Shown here: in pieces, positions 26,182-36,512 of the stretch
Numbering within the stretch: the stretch's first letter is position 1
Layout: every line of letters begins with the position of its first letter
Source of the DNA: Candidatus Obscuribacterales bacterium
GTDB lineage: Bacteria > Cyanobacteriota > Vampirovibrionia > Obscuribacterales > Obscuribacteraceae
NCBI GenBank assembly: GCA_019752635.1
Contig: JAIELX010000025.1
Coordinates: forward strand, 1-64,000
DNA length: 64,000 bases
Reading direction: 5' to 3'
Translations under genes and position numbers: made by a program
Notes under the pieces: generated by a model
Told to the model about the DNA's origin: nothing
The model's database searches: none
Seen by the model: only the letters and a program-made list of their open reading frames with translations

Positions 26182-29100
26182 TTACTCTGGACTACGAAAT
26201 CCACCGTGGCTTTGTGTGACGATGGACAGCGCTGCGGCGTTCTTCAGTACTCGCTCTTTGAGTCGCTTTTGCATTTGGAGATACGGCGACTTGGACGACA
26301 ATGCTGTGACAAGCGAGAACTCTGCCGTGCTGATGTAGCAGCCACTAGCTGCTCTTGTTCGTACTTGGCGCACAGGGACGGAGAAACTCGCTCGCTCCTG
26401 GTCTGCTACTAACAATGCTTCACCGGCTTCCAGCTTGTAGCTTTGTGGGCCTGAGAACTCGATTGATGCATGATTTGGATTGTGCAAGCACAGAAGCTCA
26501 ATTTTGCTTCCTTGCCTTTTGACGACGACAGCCATGTTCGCAGGAATCCTAACCTGACCGAAAGTGAAGCTAATAGAGGTCTTTTCCGGTGAGTACAGAA
26601 GCGCTTCCCCATCGCCCGGCGGCAAGGCTTTTTGCTCCGGTGCTCTCGGTTTTACTGTTGCTCCGTCATTTCTTGAGAATTGGGTGGCGGATAGCTGGAA
26701 CTTGCTTGCGATAGAGCCGTCCAATACTGGCGGACCGAAGACAGGCAGTTGGAGATTTACCGGATCGACCTTGGCAGAGGGAGCCAGTTGGACCATCTGA
26801 CTCGCTGGAGCCTCGCTCAATTCTTCCGGCGGGTCGGCAATGATCGTAACTCTGTCACCCAGCGTAATTGCGGAGGCGTTTGGAGCTGAGAAAACTACAT
26901 TTGCACGCAGTGCTTTCACTGTTGCGCCGCCGTTCACTGTGATGCCGTTGCCCCAATAAATCTTGGCTCCTTGCTCAACTGTGGTTACGGAGGACAGCTT
27001 CGTGCCCGCTGCCACAGACAACGTTCCTACGACGAGACTTACGTTGCCGAGCCCTCGCGGGCCATCGGCCTTCATTGTTACGCCGTCGCCGAGCCCAATA
27101 TGATTGGTGGCATTGATGAAAATGTCACCATTCGTGATGTGAATATCGCCATTAATATCAACATTTCCGAAATTGCGAACCTCCATTGAGCGAGCATAGA
27201 AGTCAGACTCGAATTCAAAGAAGAGGGTGCACGATTCGCATGGTGTGCTGCTGCTCAAGTGCAGGTTGCCGGTTCGGGTTGGAGCACTGTGCTCCGAGCG
27301 GACTGTAAGGCTGGCACCATCGTAACTTAGGTAAACGTCCTTGTTTGGGGTATTTGCATTTTGTTGGTCCAAATAAAGTTTGACATCGGCACCAACTATG
27401 TTGATGGGGTTTTGCAATGAACCAATGTCTCGATTGTTTGTTTTGATGTAGAGCGTGCCGTCGCTCTCGCCAATGGCTACACTTGACCCCGCCGCTTGGC
27501 TGATGGAACCAGCTCCACCGGTTTCTAGGCGGATTTCTAGCCCGCCTCCCGGTATGGGGGCTGCTTGGGGATTTTGTCCCAATATTGCGCCTGCCAGTAA
27601 GATATCGCCCTTTGCGCTGCTTACGCGGATTCTTGGCACATTTCCAGAGCCTTGACTTGAAGCGAATCGTTCATCCGACAAGCCGGCCAGAATTGGTCCG
27701 TTGATTTGAATGTTTCCATTCACTGTATTGAGGGTGATAATATCGCTGGCACCGTCAGGTCCGGCTGGTGCACCGGCTCCGCCATCGACTAAGATCGCCA
27801 ATCCGCTGCCTGTGTTTAAATTTCCATGGTTGTACACGCCCAAGGACGCGTCCACTAACTCCAGTTGACCGCTAGTTGCTCCGGCTTCAAGTCCAAGGTT
27901 CAATTGACCCTTGTGGTCGCTGCTACCAATTGTAAATGTGCTATGTGGCAGGTTAGCTTCAGATGCATTTTCATGAGTTGTTGAGACGTGGACATTTGCA
28001 TTGCTAAATTCGACATTCATCGCTCCATTGTCGCGTGCGCTTTCGATGTTGCCTCGCCCGCCATTCCCAAGCACTATTTTTGTATCGTCATTGAAGAGTA
28101 CTCGGTCGCTGCGAACAAGCAGATCCTTTCCGGCGGAAATATTGCTCTCGCCTCCCGGTGTCATTGACTGAAATGAGACAAATGAGTTTGCACCAATCGC
28201 TGAGATGCTGATAGATGGGACGTTTGGCGATCCCTGACTGGTCGCAACAAGGTTGGAGAGACCGAGCACTGTGTTCTTGCCATCAACGTGAATCTTGATT
28301 GTTGAGGCCTTAGTTTCAATGTTGCCGCGCACAGTACCGGTACCACTGATAGTGACGGACTGGTCTGCGAAGTTTTGGTTAAGCTTGATCAGTCCCATGT
28401 TGTCCTGGACTTTGCTGCCGCTGCTTGCGGATGGGACGTTTTTTGTGACTATGCTGCCGCCAACCATGTTTAGCGCAAGAGGCGCGGCCGATTTGTTTTC
28501 GAATGTGATGGTTCCACCTTGAGTGTTGTCACCCGCAGTAGCGAACACGTTGTCGATGAAACCGCCAAGTGATCCCCGACCGGATTTTCCAATATTTATG
28601 GCTGCGTTAGACGAGTAATTGATGGTGATCTTTCCAGCCGTGCCGGACTCACCGTTATCACCGCGAGCAGCGGTTGCGAAGAGTGAGCCAAACACTTGGG
28701 GCACGCCGTTTGCCGGTCCGCTCGCACCCATTCCGGCCGTTAGCATTATAGAGCCCGCATTGCCATTTGACGAATTTGATTCGGCTAGAACATCTCCGGA
28801 AATTGTGACGGATGAACCAGAAATGAGGGTGATGCTTCCGCCATTTCCCCCGTTCTCTCCGCCGGAGACATCAATTGCGGTTCCATTCAACGTTTGCGAA
28901 TTGCCGACCGAGAGGGCCGAATCTGTGCCGCTATGCAAGAAGATTTGCCCGCCGTTGCCCTCTGCTTCGGCTACAGCCTTTAGTGAGCCTGTCGCAATTG
29001 CACCTTCGCTCTCTAGTTGAATCAGTCCTGCATCTCCAAGCCCCTTGGCGCTAACAGAAAAATTTGTATCTGCCGCATCGATTCTTCCGGAAGAGGTAAT

Positions 29101-32100
29101 GGTGATGAGTCCGCCTTTACCTTCATCCCCGCCACCAAGCGCCTGTACTCGTAGCGATTGTCCACCGCCATCGAAGGTGACCCCTGAATCTTCCGGTGCC
29201 AACCCACTTACTTGCAGGTTTATCGTTCCGCCATCGCCAATTCCCTTTCCGTTGGCCAGTAGGTCGCCGGTTAGGAAAATTGAGCTGCTGCTGATGCTGA
29301 TTTCTCCGCCACTGCCCTGTCCCGTACTGGAGACATCAAACAATGTTCCTCCATCCATGTTTGTAGATGTGACTTCAATGCGACCACCTGCTTTCCCCCG
29401 GGCCCTGAGATCTGCACGATCAGCAAGGAGAATACGTCCGCCGATTCCAGGAGCACCTTCGCCTTCTCCCGGGCTACTAAACGACGCCAAAGCAATGGTA
29501 CCGCCCACGCCTTCGCCATTGCCATTTGCGCGTAAGTCGCCGTTGACATTGAGCACGCCCCCTGTTTCGAGTCCTGAGGTTAGCTCAATAATCCCTCCGT
29601 TGCCTCCGTTTCGAGTGGAGCTAGCATTGATGACGCTATTTATACTCAAGTCTTTGCCTGCTGTGGCGGTGATGGTGCCGCCGTTGCTGCCCGTGGCGGT
29701 GAGAAGCGAACTTTCATTTACTTGAATGACGCCCTGTGATCCCTGAGCGGCAAGAGTAATGGTGCCACCATCACCAGTGCCGGCACCGTTGGTGCTTAAA
29801 CGTCCATTCACCGTTAGCATCGCTGGTGCCGATGACGATGACGAGGTCCCGAACGAAAGTGCTGCGGCGCCGATAACGCCTCCACCGGCGCCTCCCGCCG
29901 TCAGTGAGATGCTACCTCCGTTGCCGTCTTCACCCCTTGCGTAGACCCGCAGGCTCGGTCCGTTGACAGAAAGGTTGCCACCGGAGGTGACATTAATCGC
30001 TCCGCCATCGCCACCGGCCGTGCCGCTGCGAGCGGATAAAACTGTTGCATCGCCCCCTGCTCCAATGGTGAGATCTGTTCCTTCGCCCAATGCGGCGATC
30101 TCTATGTAGCCACCGTTGCCTGCGCCATTGCCGTCGACATTTATTCGTCCGGTGACGGAGAGTGTTGAGACCGCTCCTGATTCTCCTGCTCGAAGAACGA
30201 CGCTTCCACCATTGCCGTTCGTTCCTGCAGATAAGTCCCAGTCACTGGATTCAACCAACAGGTCTTGCCCCGATGACAGTAACAGGTTGCCACCATTACC
30301 GGCTTCGCCGCCGTGAGCGCTGATGCTTACGCCCGAGCGAGCATCGAAATTCTCATCGGATTGAACCCGGATGGTGCCACCGTTTCCGGACCCGCTTCCG
30401 TTTGCACTTAAGGTCAGGCTGACATTGTCGAAGCTGGTAGATGAAATGTTCATGTTTCCGCCATGGCCGGCTTCGCCACCACCATTTGCTTCAACGGAAG
30501 GCAAGGTGATAGCGCCGAACGCACTGGCGCCGAACCCGCCGCCGTCACCTTCGGCTCCGTTCACTGTAATGCTCGATCCGCCAACGGTGACATCTCCTGC
30601 GAACGATGATAAAACTATTCGTCCGCCTGAGTAACCCGCTCCTTCGCCGTTGGCGCTCAACTTTCCTGTCACCTCCAGATTGCCATCCAGCGCGGTCAGT
30701 TCGACAATGCCCCCTGCGCCGTTGCCCTTGCCGTCGACTACTATGTCGCCGTTGACGGTTAGCCAAGAAGCGGAGCTTGCAAAAATTGTCCCGCCGGATC
30801 CCGAGTCCGTAGCTGCGACAGATATGCCACCAGCTTTTATGAGTAGTCCGCCGCTTCCATTGCTTGTGATCTGAACTAGACCTCCGCCGGTTAGACCATT
30901 CGCTGAGATAGCTCCATCTTCTATAAGTAGAGGCGAGTTCGCGTTAGCGACAATCCGTATGGTGTTGAAGCCGCCGCGATCGTCGACTATGTCATTATTG
31001 ATGGACTCAACGCTCAGCTCACCTCTTGAGTCGACAAGCACCGACATGCCGTTTCCTGTAATGGAACCTGCCTGGATTCCGCCCAGCGCGCCGAATACCT
31101 CTATATCTCCCCTTGTCGTGAATGCGCCTGCACTATTGATCTCCGTGACTGAAGTTGAACCTGCTCCCTCTTGTGTCACCAGTGCCAGCACTGCGCCACC
31201 TTGGCGCTCGCTCACGGATCCGGATTGAACGGAGATGTTGCCGCCTCCGGAGATCAGGTGTCCAACGCTGAGGGATTCGCGTGCATTGATGCTGATGTCG
31301 AAAAATCCGGGTGGTGGCGCAATTGGATTTGGACCTGTGGTGATGAAACCCTCGACCGGTGCGATGATAGAGCCGTTTGCCGATGCCACAAAGACTCTTC
31401 CCCCTCCTGAGGAACCGCTGCTATCGAGCAGCTCGCCCAAATTGACGGTCTGACCGCCGTATACAAAAACGTTGCCGCCGTTTGACTTTATGATGGAGCC
31501 ACTGAGGTCGACGCCACCATTGAGTGCGTCGATGGTGACATTGTTGTTGGCTGTGACTTGCAGGCTTTCCGCGGTAATATTTCCGAGGGACGCGCCCAGA
31601 TAAATCTGCCCGGTAGCGGTAAGGCTTGTTTCTACGGCGCTAATCTCGCCGCTGCCTATCGAGACATTGCCGCCTGATTGAATAAGTGCTTGGTTAAGGC
31701 TTACCGATCCGATCTCGTTTCCGGTAACTGAAACGGAACCACCTGCGGTGATTTGCACTCCATTGGCAGTTAACGTTGTAGGGAAGAAGTCGACGCTGGT
31801 GCCCGCAGTTATGGTTGCTCCGCTTACATCGATGACGTTGCCACCGATTTGTACAAAGTCTCCAGCTGACATTTCCGTCCCTGCGGCAGAAACTGTGCTG
31901 CCGACAATGTAAATTGAATGGGTTGTTTGCAGAGAACCTGATGCGCTTATCAAGCCGCCTGCTTGTAGTGTGATCGCTCCGCCGTTGGCAACGAGTGAGC
32001 CGGCGAATATGTTTGCGTTGGCGAACGCACTAATCGCCTCATTGGCCGAAATGCTTCCAAGAAACAAGTCGCCCTCAGAGCTGAAGACCGGGTCGCCGAG

Positions 32101-33051
32101 AATCTCTATGTTTCCGAGATTGAGCGTCGCTACAGAAGACACATACAGCTCGCCGGTGCTTCCGTTTATTACTCCTGTTGCCGACTCCAGCGTCATCTTT
32201 GTGATGCCGTTGCCAGAGTAAAAGTTGAGAGTCGGGCTGTACCAGATACCCCCCAGCACATCTAAGTTTGATTTTGAAGTGAATGCTGCGTCTCTTATAT
32301 TGATGGCGCCGCCTGCCTGAAAAACTCCTCCCACAGCGTTGACCGCAAGATTGTTCGCCATGACTGAGGCTAAATTGAGATTATTCATGGCGTTGATTGT
32401 GCCACTATTTACAATAGTGTTAGCCGCGAGCGAGAAGTTGTTCGCGGCGCTCATAATCGCGGAGAGACCGGCGTTTGACGTGATGTTTGCGATGGCGTTT
32501 CCGGCTGTAAGGCTGAGATTCCCTGCGCTGCTAATCTCGCCGATGTTGACGATGTTATTTACCGCATTCATTACAAGGTTCAGATTGCCGACCAAATTGG
32601 TGTAACCGGGCAAACCGCAGGATGGAAGAATGGTTGTGATGATTCCTGCGTTGTATATGTTCGCTGCGCTGATAGTAGCCGTGGTTATGTTTGGATCTGT
32701 TGAAATCGCATACAGAGTTACATTTGCGGGATTGATAAAGTCCCCGGCGAAATGAAGTGTTGACTGCTGCGCAAAATCTATCACCATAGTGGTTGGTGAT
32801 GGTGCTGATTGATTGAGAATTGCGCTTACTTCCGGTGTCAGAATTGACGAGGAAGTTGGCACCACTGGTGAGGGCGCTTGCGGCGTTGCGGTTCCGGATG
32901 CTGATGCCGGGGATTGTCCGCTTGGCGCACCCGGGATGTCCACGGGTGGGGCTCCTTGCGCCATTGTTGCAGCCGGCAGCAGGGTTTGCGAGTAAACGCA
33001 AACTCCGATTGTTGCCGCAATTGTGATACGCCCAAATTTGCGTGATGACAT
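26182..33051 (-). CDS. Giant secreted beta-repeat (filamentous-haemagglutinin-like) protein
   Basis: About 2289 residues, the largest gene here. The ATG at 33051 follows GAGGGAG; a GTG at 33063 would add four residues. The N-terminus has a signal-peptide-like hydrophobic stretch (about 8-35). A Pro/Ser linker follows, then a very long region rich in Gly, Asn, Ser, Ala with short beta-strand repeats of the type G-N-G-G-x-I-x-L-x-S, which would fold as a long right-handed beta-helix as in haemagglutinins and adhesins. The last 250 residues are different: a possible FecR-like segment (VRIPANMAVVVKRQG to YKLEAGEALLVADQ), then a helical basic tail. It is probably exported and displayed at the surface. 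No TpsB-type transporter is visible nearby. Confidence 0.85.
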   Translation of the reverse strand: MSSRKFGRITIAATIGVCVYSQTLLPAATMAQGAPPVDIPGAPSGQSPASASGTATPQAPSPVVPTSSSILTPEVSAILNQSAPSPTTMVIDFAQQSTLHFAGDFINPANVTLYAISTDPNITTATISAANIYNAGIITTILPSCGLPGYTNLVGNLNLVMNAVNNIVNIGEISSAGNLSLTAGNAIANITSNAGLSAIMSAANNFSLAANTIVNSGTINAMNNLNLASVMANNLAVNAVGGVFQAGGAINIRDAAFTSKSNLDVLGGIWYSPTLNFYSGNGITKMTLESATGVINGSTGELYVSSVATLNLGNIEILGDPVFSSEGDLFLGSISANEAISAFANANIFAGSLVANGGAITLQAGGLISASGSLQTTHSIYIVGSTVSAAGTEMSAGDFVQIGGNVIDVSGATITAGTSVDFFPTTLTANGVQITAGGSVSVTGNEIGSVSLNQALIQSGGNVSIGSGEISAVETSLTATGQIYLGASLGNITAESLQVTANNNVTIDALNGGVDLSGSIIKSNGGNVFVYGGQTVNLGELLDSSGSSGGGRVFVASANGSIIAPVEGFITTGPNPIAPPPGFFDISINARESLSVGHLISGGGNISVQSGSVSERQGGAVLALVTQEGAGSTSVTEINSAGAFTTRGDIEVFGALGGIQAGSITGNGMSVLVDSRGELSVESINNDIVDDRGGFNTIRIVANANSPLLIEDGAISANGLTGGGLVQITSNGSGGLLIKAGGISVAATDSGSGGTIFASSASWLTVNGDIVVDGKGNGAGGIVELTALDGNLEVTGKLSANGEGAGYSGGRIVLSSFAGDVTVGGSSITVNGAEGDGGGFGASAFGAITLPSVEANGGGEAGHGGNMNISSTSFDNVSLTLSANGSGSGNGGTIRVQSDENFDARSGVSISAHGGEAGNGGNLLLSSGQDLLVESSDWDLSAGTNGNGGSVVLRAGESGAVSTLSVTGRINVDGNGAGNGGYIEIAALGEGTDLTIGAGGDATVLSARSGTAGGDGGAINVTSGGNLSVNGPSLRVYARGEDGNGGSISLTAGGAGGGVIGAAALSFGTSSSSSAPAMLTVNGRLSTNGAGTGDGGTITLAAQGSQGVIQVNESSLLTATGSNGGTITATAGKDLSINSVINASSTRNGGNGGIIELTSGLETGGVLNVNGDLRANGNGEGVGGTIALASFSSPGEGEGAPGIGGRILLADRADLRARGKAGGRIEVTSTNMDGGTLFDVSSTGQGSGGEISISSSSIFLTGDLLANGKGIGDGGTINLQVSGLAPEDSGVTFDGGGQSLRVQALGGGDEGKGGLITITSSGRIDAADTNFSVSAKGLGDAGLIQLESEGAIATGSLKAVAEAEGNGGQIFLHSGTDSALSVGNSQTLNGTAIDVSGGENGGNGGSITLISGSSVTISGDVLAESNSSNGNAGSIMLTAGMGASGPANGVPQVFGSLFATAARGDNGESGTAGKITINYSSNAAINIGKSGRGSLGGFIDNVFATAGDNTQGGTITFENKSAAPLALNMVGGSIVTKNVPSASSGSKVQDNMGLIKLNQNFADQSVTISGTGTVRGNIETKASTIKIHVDGKNTVLGLSNLVATSQGSPNVPSISISAIGANSFVSFQSMTPGGESNISAGKDLLVRSDRVLFNDDTKIVLGNGGRGNIESARDNGAMNVEFSNANVHVSTTHENASEANLPHSTFTIGSSDHKGQLNLGLEAGATSGQLELVDASLGVYNHGNLNTGSGLAILVDGGAGAPAGPDGASDIITLNTVNGNIQINGPILAGLSDERFASSQGSGNVPRIRVSSAKGDILLAGAILGQNPQAAPIPGGGLEIRLETGGAGSISQAAGSSVAIGESDGTLYIKTNNRDIGSLQNPINIVGADVKLYLDQQNANTPNKDVYLSYDGASLTVRSEHSAPTRTGNLHLSSSTPCESCTLFFEFESDFYARSMEVRNFGNVDINGDIHITNGDIFINATNHIGLGDGVTMKADGPRGLGNVSLVVGTLSVAAGTKLSSVTTVEQGAKIYWGNGITVNGGATVKALRANVVFSAPNASAITLGDRVTIIADPPEELSEAPASQMVQLAPSAKVDPVNLQLPVFGPPVLDGSIASKFQLSATQFSRNDGATVKPRAPEQKALPPGDGEALLYSPEKTSISFTFGQVRIPANMAVVVKRQGSKIELLCLHNPNHASIEFSGPQSYKLEAGEALLVADQERASFSVPVRQVRTRAASGCYISTAEFSLVTALSSKSPYLQMQKRLKERVLKNAAALSIVTQSHGGFRSPE

Positions 33052-33646
33052 AGGCTCCCTCACGATTTGTGTCCGGAGAAATCAGGTCAGCAACAGTAAG
33101 ATGCCACGCTCAATGACAGGTCGCGTTCGCCAACGACATGACTCATTAGATATTACGTTCCACAAAGAGCGGCTTGCTAAGCGGTCGCTAGCTCGCGCAG
33201 AGGGTTACGATATGCCACCATATGTGGTTTCCCATAGTCGCTCCTTGTGTCTTGAAAATGTCTGTTCGTAAGATGAAGCGGAATGCCTTTCAGTGTGTGT
33301 CGGTAGTATTGCGTTCAGGTTCAATGTGAAAGTCGCACAGATTCCTACGTTATGGTCTACTGAATCTAATTTGTGTCCGGCTTTCTTTCGGACCCGGACT
33401 GTAAAGTCCTAGGGGATTTCGTTTAAGGCTCTTTGCGGATGGTGATGTTGATTTGAATAGTCTGCGTGTTTGAACGTGAGTTTTGGATCACGAGATCAGT
33501 TCAATGAGCCGGCGCGTCTTTTGTTGTTCGTTTCATTTTTCAGCAGGCGCTACGGGCAGATAGTTGCCGTGTCCGGCTGCGGGCCTATCGCTGGTTGACC
33601 GAGCTGCGGCTGGAGCCTAACAGTAATGGTGGGGACTTTGATGAAC
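33052..33646. other. Leader and promoter region of the giant repeat protein
   Basis: About 600 bp with no convincing gene. It should contain the promoter of the giant repeat protein; TATCTA lies about 100 bp upstream of its start, but no matching -35 could be fixed. Two tandem small hairpins occur at 33375-33393 (GTCCG/CGGAC) and 33396-33409 (GGACT-GTAA-AGTCC, GNRA-type loop on the plus strand). Confidence 0.4.
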
Positions 33647-33678
33647 AAAAAAGAGGACCGTTGTTAAGACGGTCCTCT
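33647..33678 (-). terminator. Rho-independent terminator of the catabolic operon
   Basis: On the minus strand AGAGGACCGT (33678-33669) pairs with ACGGTCCTCT (33661-33652), with a 7-nt loop, followed by a T-run (33652-33647). It lies 33 bp after the acyl-CoA dehydrogenase stop. Confidence 0.9.
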
Positions 33679-33710
33679 TCGAGGCGTAGTTCGTTCGCTA
33701 AGTGCGTGAG

Positions 33711-34910
33711 TTAAACGCAGGCGCCAGCCAAAGCTGTCGGAGCGCCTGTCTTGGTGCCGTTTGCATAACGGATACCGAGGGCGTCTTGAGCGATGATGAT
33801 CTTTTGAATCTCGCGGGTGCCTTCGTAGATGTTGAGTACTTTGGCATCACGGAAGTAACGCTCAACCGGATACTCGTCTGAGTAGCCGTAGCCGCCGAAG
33901 ATTTGAACTGCGTTGTGAGCAGCTTTGTTTGCTGCTTCGCCGCAGAACAGCTTGGCGATTGAGGTTTCCAGCGTGTTGCGGACGCCCTTGTTCTTCAAGT
34001 GGGCGGCGCGCAAATAGAGCAAGCGTCCAGCTTCGCAGTCAGCAACCATGTCGGCGATCATGGCTTGCACTTGTTGGTGTTCGCCAATCGGTTTGCCCAT
34101 GGTGATGCGTTGCATTGCGTAGGTGGAACATTGGTCGATGCAGCCTTGAACCAAGCCTACAGCGCCCGCTGCTACGGAGAAACGACCGTTGTCCAGTGCG
34201 GACATTGCGATCTTGAATCCGTCGCCTACTTTGCCGAGCATGTTCTCGGCGGGAACTCTGCACTCGTCCAGGAAGAGTGAAGAGGTGTCCGATGCACGCA
34301 AGCCAAGTTTGCCTTTGATGCTCTGGGCTGAGAATCCGGGAGTCTTGGTGTCTACAACGAAGCAAGTGATGCCTTTGTGGCCGAGCGAAGGATCTACTGT
34401 TGCGAAGACCAACGCATGGGTGGCGATCGATCCGCAGGAGATCCATACTTTTTGACCGGACAAGAGGTAAGAATCACCGTCTTTTACTGCGCGTGTTTGT
34501 TGGTTCGCGGCATCGCTGCCTGCTTCAGGCTCTGTGAGACCGAAGCAACCAATGAATTCGCCTGTACACATTTTCGGGAGCAAATGACGCTTTTGCTCTT
34601 CGGTTCCCCACTTCAAAATGGTGAGTGCCACCAATGAAGTTTGTACAGAGAACAATGTGCGAGTTGACGAGCATACGCGATTCACTTCTTCGGTCATCAG
34701 ACCGTAAGCGATGTAGTCGTAACCGAGACCGCCGTACTCCTCAGGAATCGGACATCCGAGGAAGCCTTCTTTGAAGATTTTCTTGGCGATATCCCAGTCG
34801 AACTCGCAAGCGCGGTCGTTGGCTTGTGCCTTGGGAGCGATCTCGCGGTCGGCGAATTCGCGCATGTGTTTGCGAATAGCGAGTTGATCCGGGGTGAAAT
34901 CGAAATCCAT
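33711..34910 (-). CDS. Acyl-CoA dehydrogenase
   Basis: A 399-residue flavoprotein of the short/medium-chain acyl-CoA dehydrogenase family, which makes an alpha-beta double bond in acyl-CoA and passes electrons to ETF. The FAD-binding signature GCFGLTEPEAGSDAA, the second signature WISCG, and the C-terminal QIFGGYGYSDEYPVERYFRD are present. The catalytic Glu is in YEGTREIQ near the C-terminus, as in most members. It is the last gene of an operon with an aldehyde dehydrogenase and a class III aminotransferase, so a C5 acyl-CoA substrate such as glutaryl- or isovaleryl-CoA is possible. That is inference. ATG 34910 follows AACAGGAAAA. Confidence 0.95.
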   Translation of the reverse strand: MDFDFTPDQLAIRKHMREFADREIAPKAQANDRACEFDWDIAKKIFKEGFLGCPIPEEYGGLGYDYIAYGLMTEEVNRVCSSTRTLFSVQTSLVALTILKWGTEEQKRHLLPKMCTGEFIGCFGLTEPEAGSDAANQQTRAVKDGDSYLLSGQKVWISCGSIATHALVFATVDPSLGHKGITCFVVDTKTPGFSAQSIKGKLGLRASDTSSLFLDECRVPAENMLGKVGDGFKIAMSALDNGRFSVAAGAVGLVQGCIDQCSTYAMQRITMGKPIGEHQQVQAMIADMVADCEAGRLLYLRAAHLKNKGVRNTLETSIAKLFCGEAANKAAHNAVQIFGGYGYSDEYPVERYFRDAKVLNIYEGTREIQKIIIAQDALGIRYANGTKTGAPTALAGACV

Positions 34911-34925
34911 TTTTCCTGTTACTCC

Positions 34926-36470
34926 TTACTCGTGTGTTTCGTATGCGTCGATTTGAGCCTTTTGCAGGCGGCCCGAATAGTCAACGTAAATTGACTTCCA
35001 CTCGGTGAACTGATCGATAGCCGCAACACCTGCTTCCCTGTGACCATTGCCTGTTTGCTTGACGCCACCGAACGGAAGTTGAATTTCCGCGCCGATGGTC
35101 GGAGCATTGATATAAACGATTCCGGACTCGAGTTCTTGCATCGCCATGAATGCGCGATTTACATCTTGCGTGTACATGGAGAGTGAAAGACCGTAATCGG
35201 TTCCGTTAGCAACCTTTAGCGCTTCTTCGAAGCTCTTCACTTCGATTATGGCGGTGACAGGTCCGAAGATTTCTTCTTGAGCAATACGCATGTCCGGCTT
35301 TACATCGCCGAAGATGGTGGGCTCGTGGTAGCAACCGTTAGCGAATTCGCCGTGGGTCAAGATGTTGCCACCATAGAGAAGCTTAGCGCCTTCTTTCTTA
35401 CCGATTTCAACGTATTCGTGGATGCTTTCCAGTTGAGAGCGGTTAACAACCGGTCCAACTTCTACATCGGCATCAAGACCGTTGCCGAGCTTGAGTTGTT
35501 TAGTGCGCTCAACAAACTTTTCGCAGAATTCTTTGTAGCGCTTGGTGTGGACGATGATTCTGCTGGTGGCTGTGCAGCGTTGTCCGGCTGTACCAAACGA
35601 ACCCCATACAGCTCCTTCGATCACCAGGTCCATATCGGCGTCTTCCATTACGCAAATGGCGTTCTTGCCGCCGAGTTCGCAGGAAATGCGCTTCATCAAT
35701 TCGCCGCAACGTCCGGCAACCTGACGACCTACAGTGGTTGATCCAGTTAGCGAAATTGCATGGACGCGAGGATCGTTGACCAGAGCCATGCCGACTTTGC
35801 CACCACCACCGGTTACGAGGTTGATGACGCCCGGGGGGAACCCTGCTTCGTTCAGAATTTCTACTAGCATGACGCCGCAAGCCGAGGTGTCGGTTGCAGG
35901 CTTGAAGACGACGCAGTTGCCGGCAACTAGAGCCGGAAACATTTTCCAGCTCGGAATTGCAACAGGGAAGTTCCATGGGGTGATAACGCCGACGATGCCG
36001 ATGGGCGCACGAACCGACATTGCGAACTTGTTCGGGAGTTCCGAAGGAACCGTTTGTCCGAATAGACGGCGACCTTCGCCAGCCATGTATTTGGCCATGT
36101 CGATCGCTTCTTGAACGTCACCGCGAGCTTCCTTGAGCACTTTACCCATTTCACGGGTCATAGTGCGTGCAAGCTCTTCCTTGCGGGCTTCCAGCAGTTG
36201 AGCTGCTTTGAACAAGAGTTCGGCGCGAGCCGGAGCCGGTGTCCTTCTCCAGGCTGTGAACGCTCTTTCTGCTGCGTCAACAGCAGCTTTAACGTCGTCC
36301 GGCCCGGACAATGCAAAATGCCCTACTACTTCATTCTGGTCGGCGGAGCTGATGCTGGCGAAAGTTTCGCCGCTCTTAGCTTTTTGCCATTTGCCATCAA
36401 TGAAGTTGCCGTAGGTTTGAACCGTCCCTTTCCCTTCCGCTTTATCGCGACTTTCAGTTTTCGTGCTCAT
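34926..36470 (-). CDS. Aldehyde dehydrogenase (NAD(P)-dependent, semialdehyde type)
   Basis: 514 residues from the ATG at 36470, set by GGGGAAG just upstream (an ATG at 36482 would add four residues). The NAD-binding TPWNFP and SLTGSTTVG, the general-base Glu in CELGGKN, and the catalytic Cys in [10 protein letters not shown] are all present. The sequence resembles succinate-semialdehyde and related omega-semialdehyde dehydrogenases. Upstream of it is an aminotransferase that makes such semialdehydes, so it probably oxidises a semialdehyde (succinate, glutarate or 2-aminoadipate semialdehyde) to the acid. The exact substrate cannot be told. It is 15 bp from the next gene. Confidence 0.93.
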   Translation of the reverse strand: MSTKTESRDKAEGKGTVQTYGNFIDGKWQKAKSGETFASISSADQNEVVGHFALSGPDDVKAAVDAAERAFTAWRRTPAPARAELLFKAAQLLEARKEELARTMTREMGKVLKEARGDVQEAIDMAKYMAGEGRRLFGQTVPSELPNKFAMSVRAPIGIVGVITPWNFPVAIPSWKMFPALVAGNCVVFKPATDTSACGVMLVEILNEAGFPPGVINLVTGGGGKVGMALVNDPRVHAISLTGSTTVGRQVAGRCGELMKRISCELGGKNAICVMEDADMDLVIEGAVWGSFGTAGQRCTATSRIIVHTKRYKEFCEKFVERTKQLKLGNGLDADVEVGPVVNRSQLESIHEYVEIGKKEGAKLLYGGNILTHGEFANGCYHEPTIFGDVKPDMRIAQEEIFGPVTAIIEVKSFEEALKVANGTDYGLSLSMYTQDVNRAFMAMQELESGIVYINAPTIGAEIQLPFGGVKQTGNGHREAGVAAIDQFTEWKSIYVDYSGRLQKAQIDAYETHE

Positions 36471-36512
36471 GTTCTTCCCCATCGTGAGAATTGGTGGTAG
36501 CTTCTGTAATTC

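Noticed and set aside
29045..29725. 226-residue open frame on the plus strand inside the giant repeat gene
   Set aside because: Antisense of the Gly/Asn repeats; Pro/Ser-rich artefact.
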